From positions 1-56,020 of IMG/VR virus record IMGVR_UViG_3300013104_000028: DNA of 56,020 nt; one strand, given 5' to 3'. Shown piece after piece: positions 14,678-23,432 of the stretch. The position numbers were made by a program, and so were the translations under genes. Position 1 is the stretch's first letter. Each line of letters begins with the position of its first letter. A model generated the notes under the pieces. The model was not told the origin of the DNA, made no database searches, and saw nothing but the letters and a program-made list of their open reading frames with translations. The stretch comes from a virus.

Positions 14678-16207
14678 ATGCTAGAAAGTCCACTAAAATT
14701 AGAAGTCGGTTTAGAAGTAATAAATTCGTACAAGCGTCTTTCATATAAGCAATGGTATGCTTTAGCTGAATATATTGATAATTCAACTCAAGCCTACTTT
14801 AATAACAAAGAAGTTCTTGATGCAGCTTATAAAATAGAAGCGGACAAACCTTCGGTTTGGATTGAAATCACTAAAGACGGAAAATCAACGACAATCAAAA
14901 TTTCTGACAATTCAATGGGAATGTCTTTTGATGAGCTAGAACATGCAGTGGTGATTGGCAAGCCCCCAATAAAAAGTGACGGACGATCAAAATATGGTTT
15001 AGGAATGAAGACAGCATCGTTTTGGCTAGGTGATAATTGGAGCGTGACAACAAAAAAGCTGGGCGAAACTGTACAACATTCGGTTGTAATTAACGCACAA
15101 GATTTAATTACTAATAAAGGTTCGTTACAGTACTCTAAGGTAGAAAACCTTGAGGCTACAAAACACTACACAATTGTCGAAATTACAGATGTCCATCAAC
15201 CTTTTACCACTAACATCCTAACTAAAGTTCAAAATTTTATTGCATCAATGTATCGATTTGACATAATGAATGATGAAATAAGAATTTATTTTAATAAAGA
15301 ACTGTTAGAATGGTCGTACGATGATACGTTCAAGAAATTGAAACCTATGTCGGACGGCAGTGACCGACTAAAAATAGAGTTTGATGTCGAATCTAAAAAA
15401 GTTACAGGATGGGCAGGGGTATTAGATGAAGGAGCAAGCAGAAGCAAAGCTGGATTTTCAATCTTCGTAAATAACAGAATTATTAAGGGTTGGCCTGAAT
15501 CTTACAAACCTGCAAGTATTTTTGGAACATCAGGTGGTCGAAATGATTTAATTAATCAACGTTTAGTCGGAGAATTATTTTTGGATGGTTTTGAAGTAAG
15601 CCATACTAAAGACGAAATTGTTTTTCAAGGAGACGAGGAGGAAGTTCTAGAATACCTTCTTCGTCAACACACTGCTGTTCTGAATGTACTGATAAATGAA
15701 CCTAAGAAAAAGGCTAAAATAAGTTCCGAAGATGAGGAAGCAATTAATCAAGCATTGGCTTATTTGGAACTTGAATTTAATTCTAAAGCGATATCTACTG
15801 CATATGAAACTTATGAAGTACCAGACGAAGAACTTTATGAATTGAATAAAGAGGTATTAATTAATACGGTATCAGGTGGAACTTTACCTCCAAAATTCGA
15901 CGTAAAGCTGGGATCGCTTCAAGTTTTGGTTTATCTGGATGGAAATATATCTGGTGCAGAACCTTATTTGAGTATAGGTATTTATCCTGATGCAGAACTA
16001 TTAAAGGTTGTCATCAATACGACACATCCTCACTTCCAACAACTAGCATTAATGGAAGTCGTAATGAACTATGTCCGTCATTGCGTATACGATGGTGTTG
16101 CAGAGTATAAGGCGTATAAGTATTCTCCAGAAGAATTTAAACCAGACACCATAAAGTCAATTAAAGACATGTTGCTTAGAGCTTCCTACACCGTTAAGAT
16201 GGATTAA
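14678..16207 (+). CDS. GHKL ATPase, MORC/Hsp90/MutL type
   Basis: 509 aa from ATG 14678 (MLESPLKLEV), 4 nt after the nuclease stop; an earlier in-frame ATG at 14621 would lie within the nuclease gene. The Bergerat fold is clear: N box AEYIDNSTQAY (Glu31, Asp34, Asn35), G1 box KISDNSMGM (Asp77, Gly81), G2 box YGLGMKTASF (Gly107, Gly109, Lys111). A transducer-like domain follows (about 230-330, with FVNNRIIKGWPESYKP and GELFLDGFEVSHTKDEI). This pattern is that of prokaryotic MORC-like ATPases, which have been described with methylases and nucleases in restriction-type operons. It probably clamps DNA on ATP binding and controls the neighbouring nuclease. Confidence 0.85.
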   Translation: MLESPLKLEVGLEVINSYKRLSYKQWYALAEYIDNSTQAYFNNKEVLDAAYKIEADKPSVWIEITKDGKSTTIKISDNSMGMSFDELEHAVVIGKPPIKSDGRSKYGLGMKTASFWLGDNWSVTTKKLGETVQHSVVINAQDLITNKGSLQYSKVENLEATKHYTIVEITDVHQPFTTNILTKVQNFIASMYRFDIMNDEIRIYFNKELLEWSYDDTFKKLKPMSDGSDRLKIEFDVESKKVTGWAGVLDEGASRSKAGFSIFVNNRIIKGWPESYKPASIFGTSGGRNDLINQRLVGELFLDGFEVSHTKDEIVFQGDEEEVLEYLLRQHTAVLNVLINEPKKKAKISSEDEEAINQALAYLELEFNSKAISTAYETYEVPDEELYELNKEVLINTVSGGTLPPKFDVKLGSLQVLVYLDGNISGAEPYLSIGIYPDAELLKVVINTTHPHFQQLALMEVVMNYVRHCVYDGVAEYKAYKYSPEEFKPDTIKSIKDMLLRASYTVKMD

Positions 16208-16234
16208 GAAAACCATAATCGATTAACACTCTCA

Positions 16235-16897
16235 ATGAAAAAAAAGATAAACTCATTACCGATGATACTCGGTCTGTTAACTGTAGTTTCATTCAGCTGC
16301 CTAACACTAGTTGTGCTACCAGCTTTTTCAGAACAATTCAACTTTTCTAGCGACAAAACCTCGAACATCGGCAGTACAATTGGAGGTATAGTAGGCCCCA
16401 TTGTGGGTATGTTTTCCGCTTACCTTCTTTACGAAGCGCTAACAGCGCAACAAGAAGGCAATAAGGCCCAAAGAATTAAAAATGATAGTGACATAATATT
16501 TATGTTGATCAATCAGTTGGATAAAGAATACGATACCTTTTCAACTTTTGATAGAATTAGTGGCGCACCAACCACCTTGAAAGGATTCGAGGCATTGCAG
16601 CATTTTTCAGGAAAATTTCAAAAAGACAAAAAAAACCAACTTCTATTATTGATATCAAACGAGATGTCAAAATTGTGGTACCTATTGGAATCATTCGAGA
16701 TAATTAGAAATCAAGTAAATGAATTAAATTTAAACTCTGGGAGCGAGACAGTATTTAACAAACAATTGAGCTTGTATTATCAAACAAAATTCCAGGAACC
16801 AGTTGAGTTAATAACCAGGGAAACCAAAGCACTTAACATTTCAACATTTGTTAGGATGAGAGCTATTCATTCCAAAAATTTTGTTAAATCAGGATAA
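16235..16897 (+). CDS. Two-TM protein resembling AbiR-type abortive infection proteins
   Basis: 220 aa. TM1 spans about 9-30 (MILGLLTVVSFSCLTLVVLP) and TM2 about 45-65 (GSTIGGIVGPIVGMFSAYLL), followed by a cytoplasmic helical domain (70-220) with QQEGNKAQRIKNDSDIIFML. This layout, with a Gly-rich second TM running into a helix, is typical of proteins annotated as putative phage abortive infection protein. It lies 27 bp behind the MORC-like ATPase gene with no promoter visible, so it belongs to the same operon. It may be an effector that harms the membrane after infection is sensed, or a separate anti-phage gene. Confidence 0.6.
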   Translation: MKKKINSLPMILGLLTVVSFSCLTLVVLPAFSEQFNFSSDKTSNIGSTIGGIVGPIVGMFSAYLLYEALTAQQEGNKAQRIKNDSDIIFMLINQLDKEYDTFSTFDRISGAPTTLKGFEALQHFSGKFQKDKKNQLLLLISNEMSKLWYLLESFEIIRNQVNELNLNSGSETVFNKQLSLYYQTKFQEPVELITRETKALNISTFVRMRAIHSKNFVKSG

Positions 16898-16900
16898 AAC

Positions 16901-17041
16901 TTGAGGAATAAACGGTGCGATAAACTTTGTAACCATCATAACACAGAAAAGCAATATTATCTAGGATTGGTTACAGCAGATAGGGAATGTATCACCCGTG
17001 GAAGAGTAGTTGATACAGATGACAAAAAAGAAAGCAAATAG
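16901..17041 (+). CDS. Possible 46-aa protein with TTG start
   Basis: An open frame from TTG 16901 to TAG 17039-17041, directly behind the AbiR-like gene. The product starts RNKRCDKLCNHHNTEK and ends in a charged DTDDKKESK tail. A CxxxC and HH pair near the N-terminus could bind a metal. Codon choice looks coding, but there is no ATG and no clear ribosome site, so it may be a remnant. Confidence 0.3.
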   Translation: MRNKRCDKLCNHHNTEKQYYLGLVTADRECITRGRVVDTDDKKESK

Positions 17042-17059
17042 GACATTCTTAAACGTTAG

Positions 17060-17260
17060 GCAAGAAGAATAGAAAGAGTAAAAGAAAGAAGAAGAGTAAT
17101 AGCAAGAAGAAGAAGAGTAATAGCAAGAATAATATTAAGAATATTATGTACAAGATATAATCTAGTTTCGTATGTTTGTGTCATACAAATAACAACAAGA
17201 CCAATAGCAATATCAGCATCTACAGGTGTAGCTTCAATAGGTTCTTCAATTGTTATATAA
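17060..17260 (+). other. Arg-rich open stretch with exact 21-bp tandem duplication
   Basis: Purine-rich DNA containing the unit AGAAGAAGAGTAATAGCAAG(A) twice in tandem (17087-17107, 17108-17128). One frame (17060-17260) stays open for 66 codons and would encode an Arg-rich helix (VKERRRVIARRRRVIARIIL) and a hydrophobic tail. It begins right after a stop and has no ATG, GTG or TTG near its front. It is probably a decayed gene end rather than a working gene. Confidence 0.4.
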
Positions 17261-17264
17261 GCAA

Positions 17265-17291
17265 AAACCCCAGGTTGCGAGCCTGAGGTTT
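17265..17291 (-). terminator. Hairpin terminator, works best leftward
   Basis: AAACCCCAGG (17265-17274) and CCTGAGGTTT (17282-17291) pair at 9 of 10 positions around a 7-nt loop. On the minus strand the stem is followed by TTTTTGC. On the plus strand only three T remain, inside the stem. It resembles the hairpin at 3201-3223 (both preceded by GCAAAAACCCC). Confidence 0.55.
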
Positions 17292-17300
17292 AAGTTCTAC

Positions 17301-17322
17301 CATTAAACATGCATGTTTAATG
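17301..17322. repeat. Perfect 22-bp palindrome
   Basis: The half-site CATTAAACATG is followed at once by its reverse complement, with no spacer. A symmetrical site this long with no loop is more likely bound by a dimeric protein than folded as RNA. It lies between two hairpins, about 370 bp before the packaging genes. Confidence 0.55.
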
Positions 17323-17335
17323 TTTCGACTGTTAC

Positions 17336-17410
17336 CTGTATCATTGCCACGATACAGTTTACCACTTTAGATTCAAGATATTGGGGAACACTTGCAGGTG
17401 TTCCTTTTTT
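17336..17410 (+). terminator. Two hairpins ending in a Rho-independent terminator
   Basis: CTGTATC (17336-17342) pairs with GATACAG (17351-17357). Then GGAACAC (17385-17391) pairs perfectly with GTGTTCC (17398-17404) around a 6-nt loop and is followed by six T (17405-17410). The second hairpin closes rightward transcription from the accessory module before the late genes. Confidence 0.75.
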
Positions 17411-17626
17411 ACTTTCGTAAAGATAGATATTTTGTTTTCCACTAAAAAAAATATTTCTCTAGGCTTGCCAAATATATTAGCAAAAACTAAAATTACTATC
17501 ATTTTTTTGTGGGTAAAGTTTTTTATATTTAGCTAATGTGCTAACTGTTAGTCTGTTGGTTATTTTCTGAAATTGTGGGAATGTTTATAATTATTTGGTA
17601 TGTGAGAACTTACAAAACTCATTTAA

Positions 17627-17665
17627 ATTACCTTTTGGTAATATTAAGTAATCTTTATAGCTTTG
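17627..17665 (+). promoter_or_regulatory. Promoter of the packaging/head operon with element site 2
   Basis: TTTG (17634-17637), 20 nt, TAGCTTTG (17658-17665) is a perfect Bacteroidota promoter, 25 bp before the ATG at 17691. The element ATTAC (17627-17631) - N6 - GTAAT (17638-17642) - N5 - GTAAT (17648-17652) overlaps the -33 box and the spacer. It matches the tRNA promoter at 29562-29600 closely. Confidence 0.75.
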
Positions 17666-17690
17666 TAGAAAGCCTAAAGGTTGCAGAAAG

Positions 17691-18083
17691 ATGGATGAAG
17701 GAAGGATTCTAAAGGTATTATCAGTTACACACCCTGAGATTATTGATTCAATAAGGAAGGACATTACGCCCGTAATGACTGATCTCATCATGATACGTGA
17801 TGTGTACGAACAGTTCTGTTCATCTCATAAACCACACGAAGACTACATCCATAAGCTTTTATTCATTGCTGCTATTCTTAGGCTTTTTAACCCTGATGCT
17901 TTAATAATTGAATATAAACTCCGTAGTGGTTTAAGGAGTTCAATAGCAGATTGTCTTGGGCTTTCCGGACAAAATACTTCGTATTACATCAGCCAAGCAA
18001 GAGCATACATGAAGATTAAATCTTTTAAAGCTTCAGTTGAAACAACCATTCACAGCTACCTAAATCCAGTTCCAGCAGCATGA
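17691..18083 (+). CDS. Late-operon protein with possible HTH, unknown
   Basis: 130 aa, first gene of the late operon. Mainly helical; the middle to C-terminal part (LRSGLRSSIADCLGLSGQNT, then SYYISQARAYMKIKSF) reads like a helix-turn-helix in which GLSGQNTSYYIS would be the recognition helix. Similar small proteins precede terminase genes in Bacteroidota phages. It could be a late regulator or a packaging accessory factor. Stop overlaps the next start (ATGA). Confidence 0.6.
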   Translation: MDEGRILKVLSVTHPEIIDSIRKDITPVMTDLIMIRDVYEQFCSSHKPHEDYIHKLLFIAAILRLFNPDALIIEYKLRSGLRSSIADCLGLSGQNTSYYISQARAYMKIKSFKASVETTIHSYLNPVPAA

Positions 18084-18730
18084 AAGTACTAACTAAACTT
18101 ATCCCAACAGTTAAGATATGGCCTAATGATGGCCAGATTTCCGGTCTTCCCAAGAATCCAAGATTCATCAGAGACGAGAGATTTGATGCTCTGGTTAAGT
18201 CTATCATTGATGATCCGGAAATGATGCAGTTAAGAGAACTGGTTGTCACTCCATATGCTGATGAATACGTTGTGTTGATGGGTAATATGCGGTTAAAAGC
18301 CAATGTTCATATTGCAGGTTTACCTGATGATGAATTCATGGCAATTGTTGAAACCAAACAGGAAAATGAGAATTTCAATCACTGGTTGAAGGCTATAACA
18401 GAACTAAGGGAATCTAAATCCGTTCTCTGCAAAATATTGCCAGTAGATACGCCAATAGAGAAGCTTAAAGCTTACATCATAAAGGACAATGTTGGGTTTG
18501 GCTCAGATGATTGGGACTTGCTGGCAAATGAATGGGAACAACAGGATTTGCAGGACTGGGGCATGGTTCTAATAGATTTTAATGAGCCAGATGAAGAGGA
18601 GGAGCCAGAACCTAAAGTATCAGCTGTTAAGTTCTCAATTGAATTTGATGATCTGCAAGTCTACGATACCGTAAAACTTGAAGTGGAGGAGCTTTTAAGA
18701 TCATACCCAGGTGCAAAAATAAAGAGCTAA
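18080..18730 (+). CDS. ParB/sulfiredoxin-domain phage protein
   Basis: 216 aa. The N-terminal 90 residues show the ParB-like nuclease fold: IPTVKIWPNDGQISGLPKNP, then FDALVKSIIDDPEMM, ELVVTPYADEYVVLMGNMRL (G-x-x-R at the end of the usual GNxR motif) and an IKDNVGFGSDDWD segment near residue 137. The C-terminus is very acidic (NEPDEEEEPEP). Such proteins commonly stand next to phage terminase genes, often with methyltransferase partners, but their role in packaging is not settled. Linked to the small terminase-like gene by 1 nt. Confidence 0.78.
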   Translation: MKVLTKLIPTVKIWPNDGQISGLPKNPRFIRDERFDALVKSIIDDPEMMQLRELVVTPYADEYVVLMGNMRLKANVHIAGLPDDEFMAIVETKQENENFNHWLKAITELRESKSVLCKILPVDTPIEKLKAYIIKDNVGFGSDDWDLLANEWEQQDLQDWGMVLIDFNEPDEEEEPEPKVSAVKFSIEFDDLQVYDTVKLEVEELLRSYPGAKIKS

Positions 18731-18731
18731 T

Positions 18732-19346
18732 ATGCCAGAACCTCACAAAGCCGCTAAGCAGGGTAAAGAAGCCAGACTGGTTATTGTTGGAGAACTATAT
18801 AAAAAGGGTTACTCCTTTCGTGACATAAGGGAAGAGGTAATGAAGCGTGAGGGTAAAACAACATATTCATTATCAACTGTAAAGAAAGATGTTGATGCGA
18901 TACTTAAAGATTGGCGTAAAACTCGAATCGATGATGTAGATATGGCTATTCAGTTGGAATTGGCGGCTATTGATGATCAGATTCGAGAATTATGGATTGC
19001 TTGGGATCGTTCAAAGACGGATCAGAAGCTCAAATCAAAGAAACAATCAGGCTTAGCAGTTAAGGAAGCCGCTAGTAAAGTCGTTGATACAGATGGAAAG
19101 CTAAAAGATAAAGTGGAGACTTCTGGTATTAAGACTACCTCGATCGAGCAAACTGAAAAGGATGAGATCAATTTCGGTGATCCGCGTTATCAGGACTTGA
19201 TTAATAAGCTTAGAATGGAGCGTAGAAAGTTAATGGGCTTATATGCTCCTGAGAAAAAGGAATTGACTGGTAAAGATGGAAAAGATCTAATCCCATCGCT
19301 TACTGATGACGAGCTAACCAATTTAATAAATGATCTTTCCAAATGA
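18732..19346 (+). CDS. Probable terminase small subunit
   Basis: 204 aa. The N-terminal HTH (14-60) reads VIVGELYKKGYSFRDIREEV, then TYSLSTVKKDVDAILKDWRK. A long helical middle is followed by a lysine-rich region (KSKKQSGLAVKEAASKVVDT) and a C-terminal segment (GLYAPEKKELTGKDGKDLIP) that may contact the large subunit. It is encoded directly upstream of terL with a 4-bp overlap. In this position TerS recognises phage DNA and loads the large subunit. Sequence similarity among small terminases is low, so the call rests on HTH plus position. Confidence 0.7.
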   Translation: MPEPHKAAKQGKEARLVIVGELYKKGYSFRDIREEVMKREGKTTYSLSTVKKDVDAILKDWRKTRIDDVDMAIQLELAAIDDQIRELWIAWDRSKTDQKLKSKKQSGLAVKEAASKVVDTDGKLKDKVETSGIKTTSIEQTEKDEINFGDPRYQDLINKLRMERRKLMGLYAPEKKELTGKDGKDLIPSLTDDELTNLINDLSK

Positions 19347-20788
19347 TAGTTACAAGCACAATATCCAAAAGTGATTCTAAACTGCAGTTGTTAATTCAGG
19401 AAAGGAACATACGTGCTTGCCGATGTCATTTGCTTCCGTTCACAAAGGCTACGTTCACTAGGTTCAATCCAACTTGGTTTCATAAATCCTACTATAGCAA
19501 ATTAAATGACTTTGTTGAAGGTAAGATTAAAAAACTAATGGTGTTTGTTCCACCTCAACACGGTAAGAGTGAAGGATCAACTAGGCGCGCGCCCGCTTAT
19601 ATTCTAGGAAGAAATCCTGACTTAAAAATTGCCATTGTATGCTATAACTCGACAAAAGCCCGTAAGTTCAATAGGGAGGTTCAAAGGATTATTGATGATC
19701 CAGTTTACAAAGAACTGTTTCCTGATACCCGCCTTTCAAATGGATCTGATGGATACACCAGAACCAATGATGAGTTTGAGATTGTTGGGCATAATGGCGG
19801 CTTAAGGTCTGTAGGTGTTGGCGGGCCGCTGACGGGTGAAACCGTAGACATCCTGATCATGGATGATTTGTACAAGGACGCAATGGCAGCCTGGTCTCCA
19901 ACTATCAGGGGGAACGTTCAGGAGTGGTATGATACTGTAGGTGAATCAAGGCTCCATAATGACAGTCAGCAGCTGCTAGTTTTTACTAGGTGGCACCCAG
20001 AGGATCTTGCTGGCAGATTGATTAAAACCGAAGGTCAAGATTGGGAGATAGTTGTTTATCCTGCGATTAAACTCGGTGAACCAAATGATTATGATCCGAG
20101 GCAAGAAGGCGAAGCTCTTTATCCGGAAAAACATAATCTGGAAAAGTTGCAAAAGGTAAGGGATCGCAATCCACATGTATTTGGAAGCCTTTATCAACAA
20201 GACCCACAACCAAAAGAAGGATTGCTTTATTCAACCTTCAAAACTTACACGGAGATTCCGTATTCAGTTAAAAAGATGCGTAAATCTTATACAGATACAG
20301 CTGATCAAGGTAAGGATTACTTGTGCTCGATTGCCTATCACGAAACTGAACTTTACATCTACGTTTTAGATGTGATTTACACGCAGGCTGGAATGGAGAC
20401 TACAGAGCCATTAACTGCACGCCAATTACTTGATCATGATATAGAGTTGGCCAGAGTTGAATCGAATAACGGAGGGCGTGGTTTCGCTCGTAATGTTGAA
20501 GATCAAACGCGGCTGGCGGGAAATTATAAAACAGAAGTTGGTTGGTTTCATCAAGGGGAGAACAAGATTGCAAGGATTACCACTAATTCTAACACTGTAA
20601 CCAATCTGATTATTATGCCTGAAGGTTGGGACACCAGGTGGCCAATATTTTATAACCACGTGACGAGTTACTCATCTAAAGGTGGCAATGAACATGATGA
20701 CGCTCAAGATACTCTCACAGGCATGGTTGAATTCTTTGGTTTAGATAATTTAGAAAGTGAAATAGGCGCGTTAAGCGTATTTGGATAA
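19343..20788 (+). CDS. terL: Terminase large subunit
   Basis: 481 aa. ATPase domain with Walker A-like VPPQHGKSEGST (69-80, Lys75), a RRAPAYILGRNPDLKIAIVC strand and Walker B ILIMDD (170-175) followed by WSPTIRG. The coupling motif TRWHPEDLAG lies at about 214-223. The C-terminal RNase H-type nuclease starts at SYTDTADQGKDYL (Asp) and carries VESNNGGRGFARN plus the closing HDDAQDTLTGMVEFF with catalytic acids. It is a full-length motor that pumps DNA into the prohead and cuts it. Start overlaps the small subunit stop (ATGA). Confidence 0.95.
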   Translation: MIVTSTISKSDSKLQLLIQERNIRACRCHLLPFTKATFTRFNPTWFHKSYYSKLNDFVEGKIKKLMVFVPPQHGKSEGSTRRAPAYILGRNPDLKIAIVCYNSTKARKFNREVQRIIDDPVYKELFPDTRLSNGSDGYTRTNDEFEIVGHNGGLRSVGVGGPLTGETVDILIMDDLYKDAMAAWSPTIRGNVQEWYDTVGESRLHNDSQQLLVFTRWHPEDLAGRLIKTEGQDWEIVVYPAIKLGEPNDYDPRQEGEALYPEKHNLEKLQKVRDRNPHVFGSLYQQDPQPKEGLLYSTFKTYTEIPYSVKKMRKSYTDTADQGKDYLCSIAYHETELYIYVLDVIYTQAGMETTEPLTARQLLDHDIELARVESNNGGRGFARNVEDQTRLAGNYKTEVGWFHQGENKIARITTNSNTVTNLIIMPEGWDTRWPIFYNHVTSYSSKGGNEHDDAQDTLTGMVEFFGLDNLESEIGALSVFG

Positions 20789-20799
20789 TTAAAAAGAAC

Positions 20800-22275
20800 A
20801 TGGGCAAAGAGCAAGAGATTGTAGAGAAGAAGGATGAAACGCCACTGGTTAAGTTGGTGTTGGCTATTGGTCAAAAGGTAGAAGGAACGGATGAGGCATT
20901 GGCACAATACGATCCTTTGCAGCATGATGTTTTTAACATAGGTAAGCGACCAAAAAAGGACGTTCAGAAGCCAACAGGCAGAAAGGATGAACAGGGTAAG
21001 GATATCATAACCTTAACCAAAGAGGAGGTAAACAGAATAGGTTTGCCGTTGCAAAAACTGATCGTTAATCGTAGGGCGGCATTCATGAATGTGAGCAATA
21101 TGCAGATTGATGCAAAACCTAAAAATACAGATGAAGAGACACTATTAAAAATGATTGAGAAATGTCGGGAGGATAACAAGCTTAAATATAAAGCAAAAGA
21201 GATTGCTAAAAGAATGATGTCTGAACTGCAAGTGGCTTCTCTGTGGTACAGCGAAGATGTCGAAAAAGGATATTGGGGGGAATTAGCACCAAATTCAATA
21301 AAAAGAATGAGGATGCGTGTTTTAAGTCCATTGTTGGGCGATACGTTGCTGCCTGTTTTTAACGGTTTGGGTGATTTGGTATATTTCGGCAGGAAGTATA
21401 CTACAACGAAGGATATAACCGGGTTGGAGATTTCTGAAGAATTGGTTAGAACTGCAAACGAAAAAGTTGTTCACTTCGATATATACACCGATACCTACAT
21501 ATACAAGTTTGAAGAGATCAGCGGGGGGTGGATTATGAAAGATAAAATACCCCATTCCTACGGCAAAATCCCAGTAATATATTACCATCAAGAGCGTCCG
21601 GAGTGGGCTGATGTACAATCTCAAATTACCAGATTGGAAACCGTTCTATCCAACTTCGCTGATACCAACGACTATAACGGATCGCCTATTTTGGTTTCCA
21701 AGGGTGTTATTAAAGGTTTTTCAGCTAAAGGAGAAAGAGGAAAAGTTATCGAACTTGCAGGACCTGATTCAGATATCAAATATGTAACCTGGGAACAAGC
21801 TCCGGTTTCTATCAAACTTGAAATCGATTCTTTAGTTGATTTTATTTACACATGTACCCAAACGCCAAATATAAGTTTCAAAGAGATGTCAGGGTTAGGT
21901 GCAGCTCCCTCAGGTGTTGCTTTTGATAGAATTCTCATGGACCCTCATTTAGCAGCGCAGAATAAATTGGATGAAAGCTACGGTGAAGGCGCTCAACGCG
22001 AATTAAGCTTTCTTAAGTCAGCATGTTTGTCGATAAATACATCAATAAAAAGTGCCTCAAATTTAATTTTAAGCCCGATTTTTACTTTGTTCCGCATAAA
22101 TGATACTAGAGAAGATATAGATAATGCTGCTGCTGCTTTTAATGGTGGTATAGCGTCCTTGGAGACTGCTGTTAAAATGGCGGGACTTACCGATGATGAT
22201 AATGTAGAGGTTAGAGCTATAAAAGCAGCTTCCGATACCTTAGGGAATGATGTAGATGATGTAATTCAGCAGTGA
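20800..22275 (+). CDS. Portal protein (SPP1 gp6-like)
   Basis: 491 aa, directly after terL. The N-terminus is charged. LPLQKLIVNRRAAFMNVSNM (about 78-97) starts the portal body. HSYGKIPVIYYHQERPEWAD and LETVLSNFADTNDYNGSPIL are characteristic of SPP1/T4-type portals of Bacteroidota siphophages, and MSGLGAAPSGVAFDRILMDP matches the tunnel/stem helix region. The length fits (about 450-500). A dodecameric ring of this protein forms the DNA gate of the head. Confidence 0.88.
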   Translation: MGKEQEIVEKKDETPLVKLVLAIGQKVEGTDEALAQYDPLQHDVFNIGKRPKKDVQKPTGRKDEQGKDIITLTKEEVNRIGLPLQKLIVNRRAAFMNVSNMQIDAKPKNTDEETLLKMIEKCREDNKLKYKAKEIAKRMMSELQVASLWYSEDVEKGYWGELAPNSIKRMRMRVLSPLLGDTLLPVFNGLGDLVYFGRKYTTTKDITGLEISEELVRTANEKVVHFDIYTDTYIYKFEEISGGWIMKDKIPHSYGKIPVIYYHQERPEWADVQSQITRLETVLSNFADTNDYNGSPILVSKGVIKGFSAKGERGKVIELAGPDSDIKYVTWEQAPVSIKLEIDSLVDFIYTCTQTPNISFKEMSGLGAAPSGVAFDRILMDPHLAAQNKLDESYGEGAQRELSFLKSACLSINTSIKSASNLILSPIFTLFRINDTREDIDNAAAAFNGGIASLETAVKMAGLTDDDNVEVRAIKAASDTLGNDVDDVIQQ

Positions 22276-23330
22276 TGACAAATCCTATAAACAAGAAGTA
22301 CGAGAAGCTTCATTTTAACGAACAAGATCGTGTTGTGAATTATATTAATAAGCAATATGATTCTATAATAGCTCAGATAACCCCTTTAATTGAATCTGGG
22401 GCCGCAAGATCACTCGTTCAACGAAAGTTGAATATCCTTCTTAAACAATTCAGAGCAAATGTAACGCTGAAAATAGAGTCCGGTGTTAAATACTCATGGA
22501 ATCTATCTAACCAGAAGAACATTGCATATCTTGAGCAGAGGCTTGCTGGTTTTAATATTCCGGATAGGATAAAGAAAGCTTTATTTAGCCCAAATCACAA
22601 TCGATTAGAAGCATTTATTCAGCGAAAAGAAGGTGGATTAAATTTGTCTGATCGGGTATGGAAAACAGCTGAACAGTTTAAGAACAATGTTGATCTGAAT
22701 TTAGATATAGGTATCGCTGAGGGTAAGGCTGCAAAACAAATTGGCCGTGAACTACGACAGAATCTTAATGAGCCTGAACGACTGTTTAGACGAGTGAGGG
22801 ACCTCAAAGGAAATTTGAGACTTTCTAAACCAGCTAAGGCGTACAATCCTGGTCAAGGAGTTTACAGGTCTGCAGCGAGAAATACCGAACGTTTAGGTAG
22901 AACCGAAATAAATATGGGTTATAGAGCTGCTGACGATGCTGCTTGGGAAAACAATCCGTTAGTTTTAGGCTACGAAATAAGGTTATCTGCGACCGCTAAA
23001 CCAAAAACAAGATGTGAACTTTGCCGAACCCTTGAAGGTAAATACCCCTCCTGGTTTAAATTCCGAGGTTGGCACCCTAACTGCCTATGTTTCAAAATCC
23101 CAATTCTCATGGCTGATGAAATGATGGCTAAATATCAGAAGCTAGTGGCAAAAGGGGAAGATACTGATGATGCTATTTTTGAATTGCAAAAAGGAACCCG
23201 AATAGCCTTTCCTCCTGAGGCGTTTAATTTATGGGTTAACAATAATAGGGATAGAGTAATGGAGTGGAAGGATAAACCTTATTGGTGGAAAGACAACTCG
23301 CATTTTATTTCCAATATGCTCTTGATTTGA
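22275..23330 (+). CDS. Head morphogenesis protein, Mu gpF-like
   Basis: 351 aa from ATG 22275, which overlaps the portal stop (TGATG). The N-terminal 190 residues are helical. The C-terminal module RLGRTEINMGYRAADDAAWE, a KTRCELCRTLEGKY cysteine pair and FRGWHPNCLCFKIPI (His, Cys, Cys) form the Mu F/SPP1 gp7 minor head domain with its zinc-like Cys/His set. These proteins are injected or help assemble the prohead. Order portal, then Mu F-like, is typical. Confidence 0.87.
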   Translation: MTNPINKKYEKLHFNEQDRVVNYINKQYDSIIAQITPLIESGAARSLVQRKLNILLKQFRANVTLKIESGVKYSWNLSNQKNIAYLEQRLAGFNIPDRIKKALFSPNHNRLEAFIQRKEGGLNLSDRVWKTAEQFKNNVDLNLDIGIAEGKAAKQIGRELRQNLNEPERLFRRVRDLKGNLRLSKPAKAYNPGQGVYRSAARNTERLGRTEINMGYRAADDAAWENNPLVLGYEIRLSATAKPKTRCELCRTLEGKYPSWFKFRGWHPNCLCFKIPILMADEMMAKYQKLVAKGEDTDDAIFELQKGTRIAFPPEAFNLWVNNNRDRVMEWKDKPYWWKDNSHFISNMLLI

Positions 23331-23432
23331 TTGTGTAAGTCCTTAAGATTACGATATAGCCATAAAATATTCCCGAACGATAATCCTTGGCTCCAAAGTG
23401 CCTTTTGCAAAAATTTGATGGTAAAAAGTTTT

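Noticed and set aside
17060-17260. 66-codon open frame encoding an Arg-rich helix and hydrophobic tail
   Set aside because: It starts right after a stop codon and has no ATG, GTG or TTG near its front; composition is driven by a purine repeat. Listed only as a low-complexity region.
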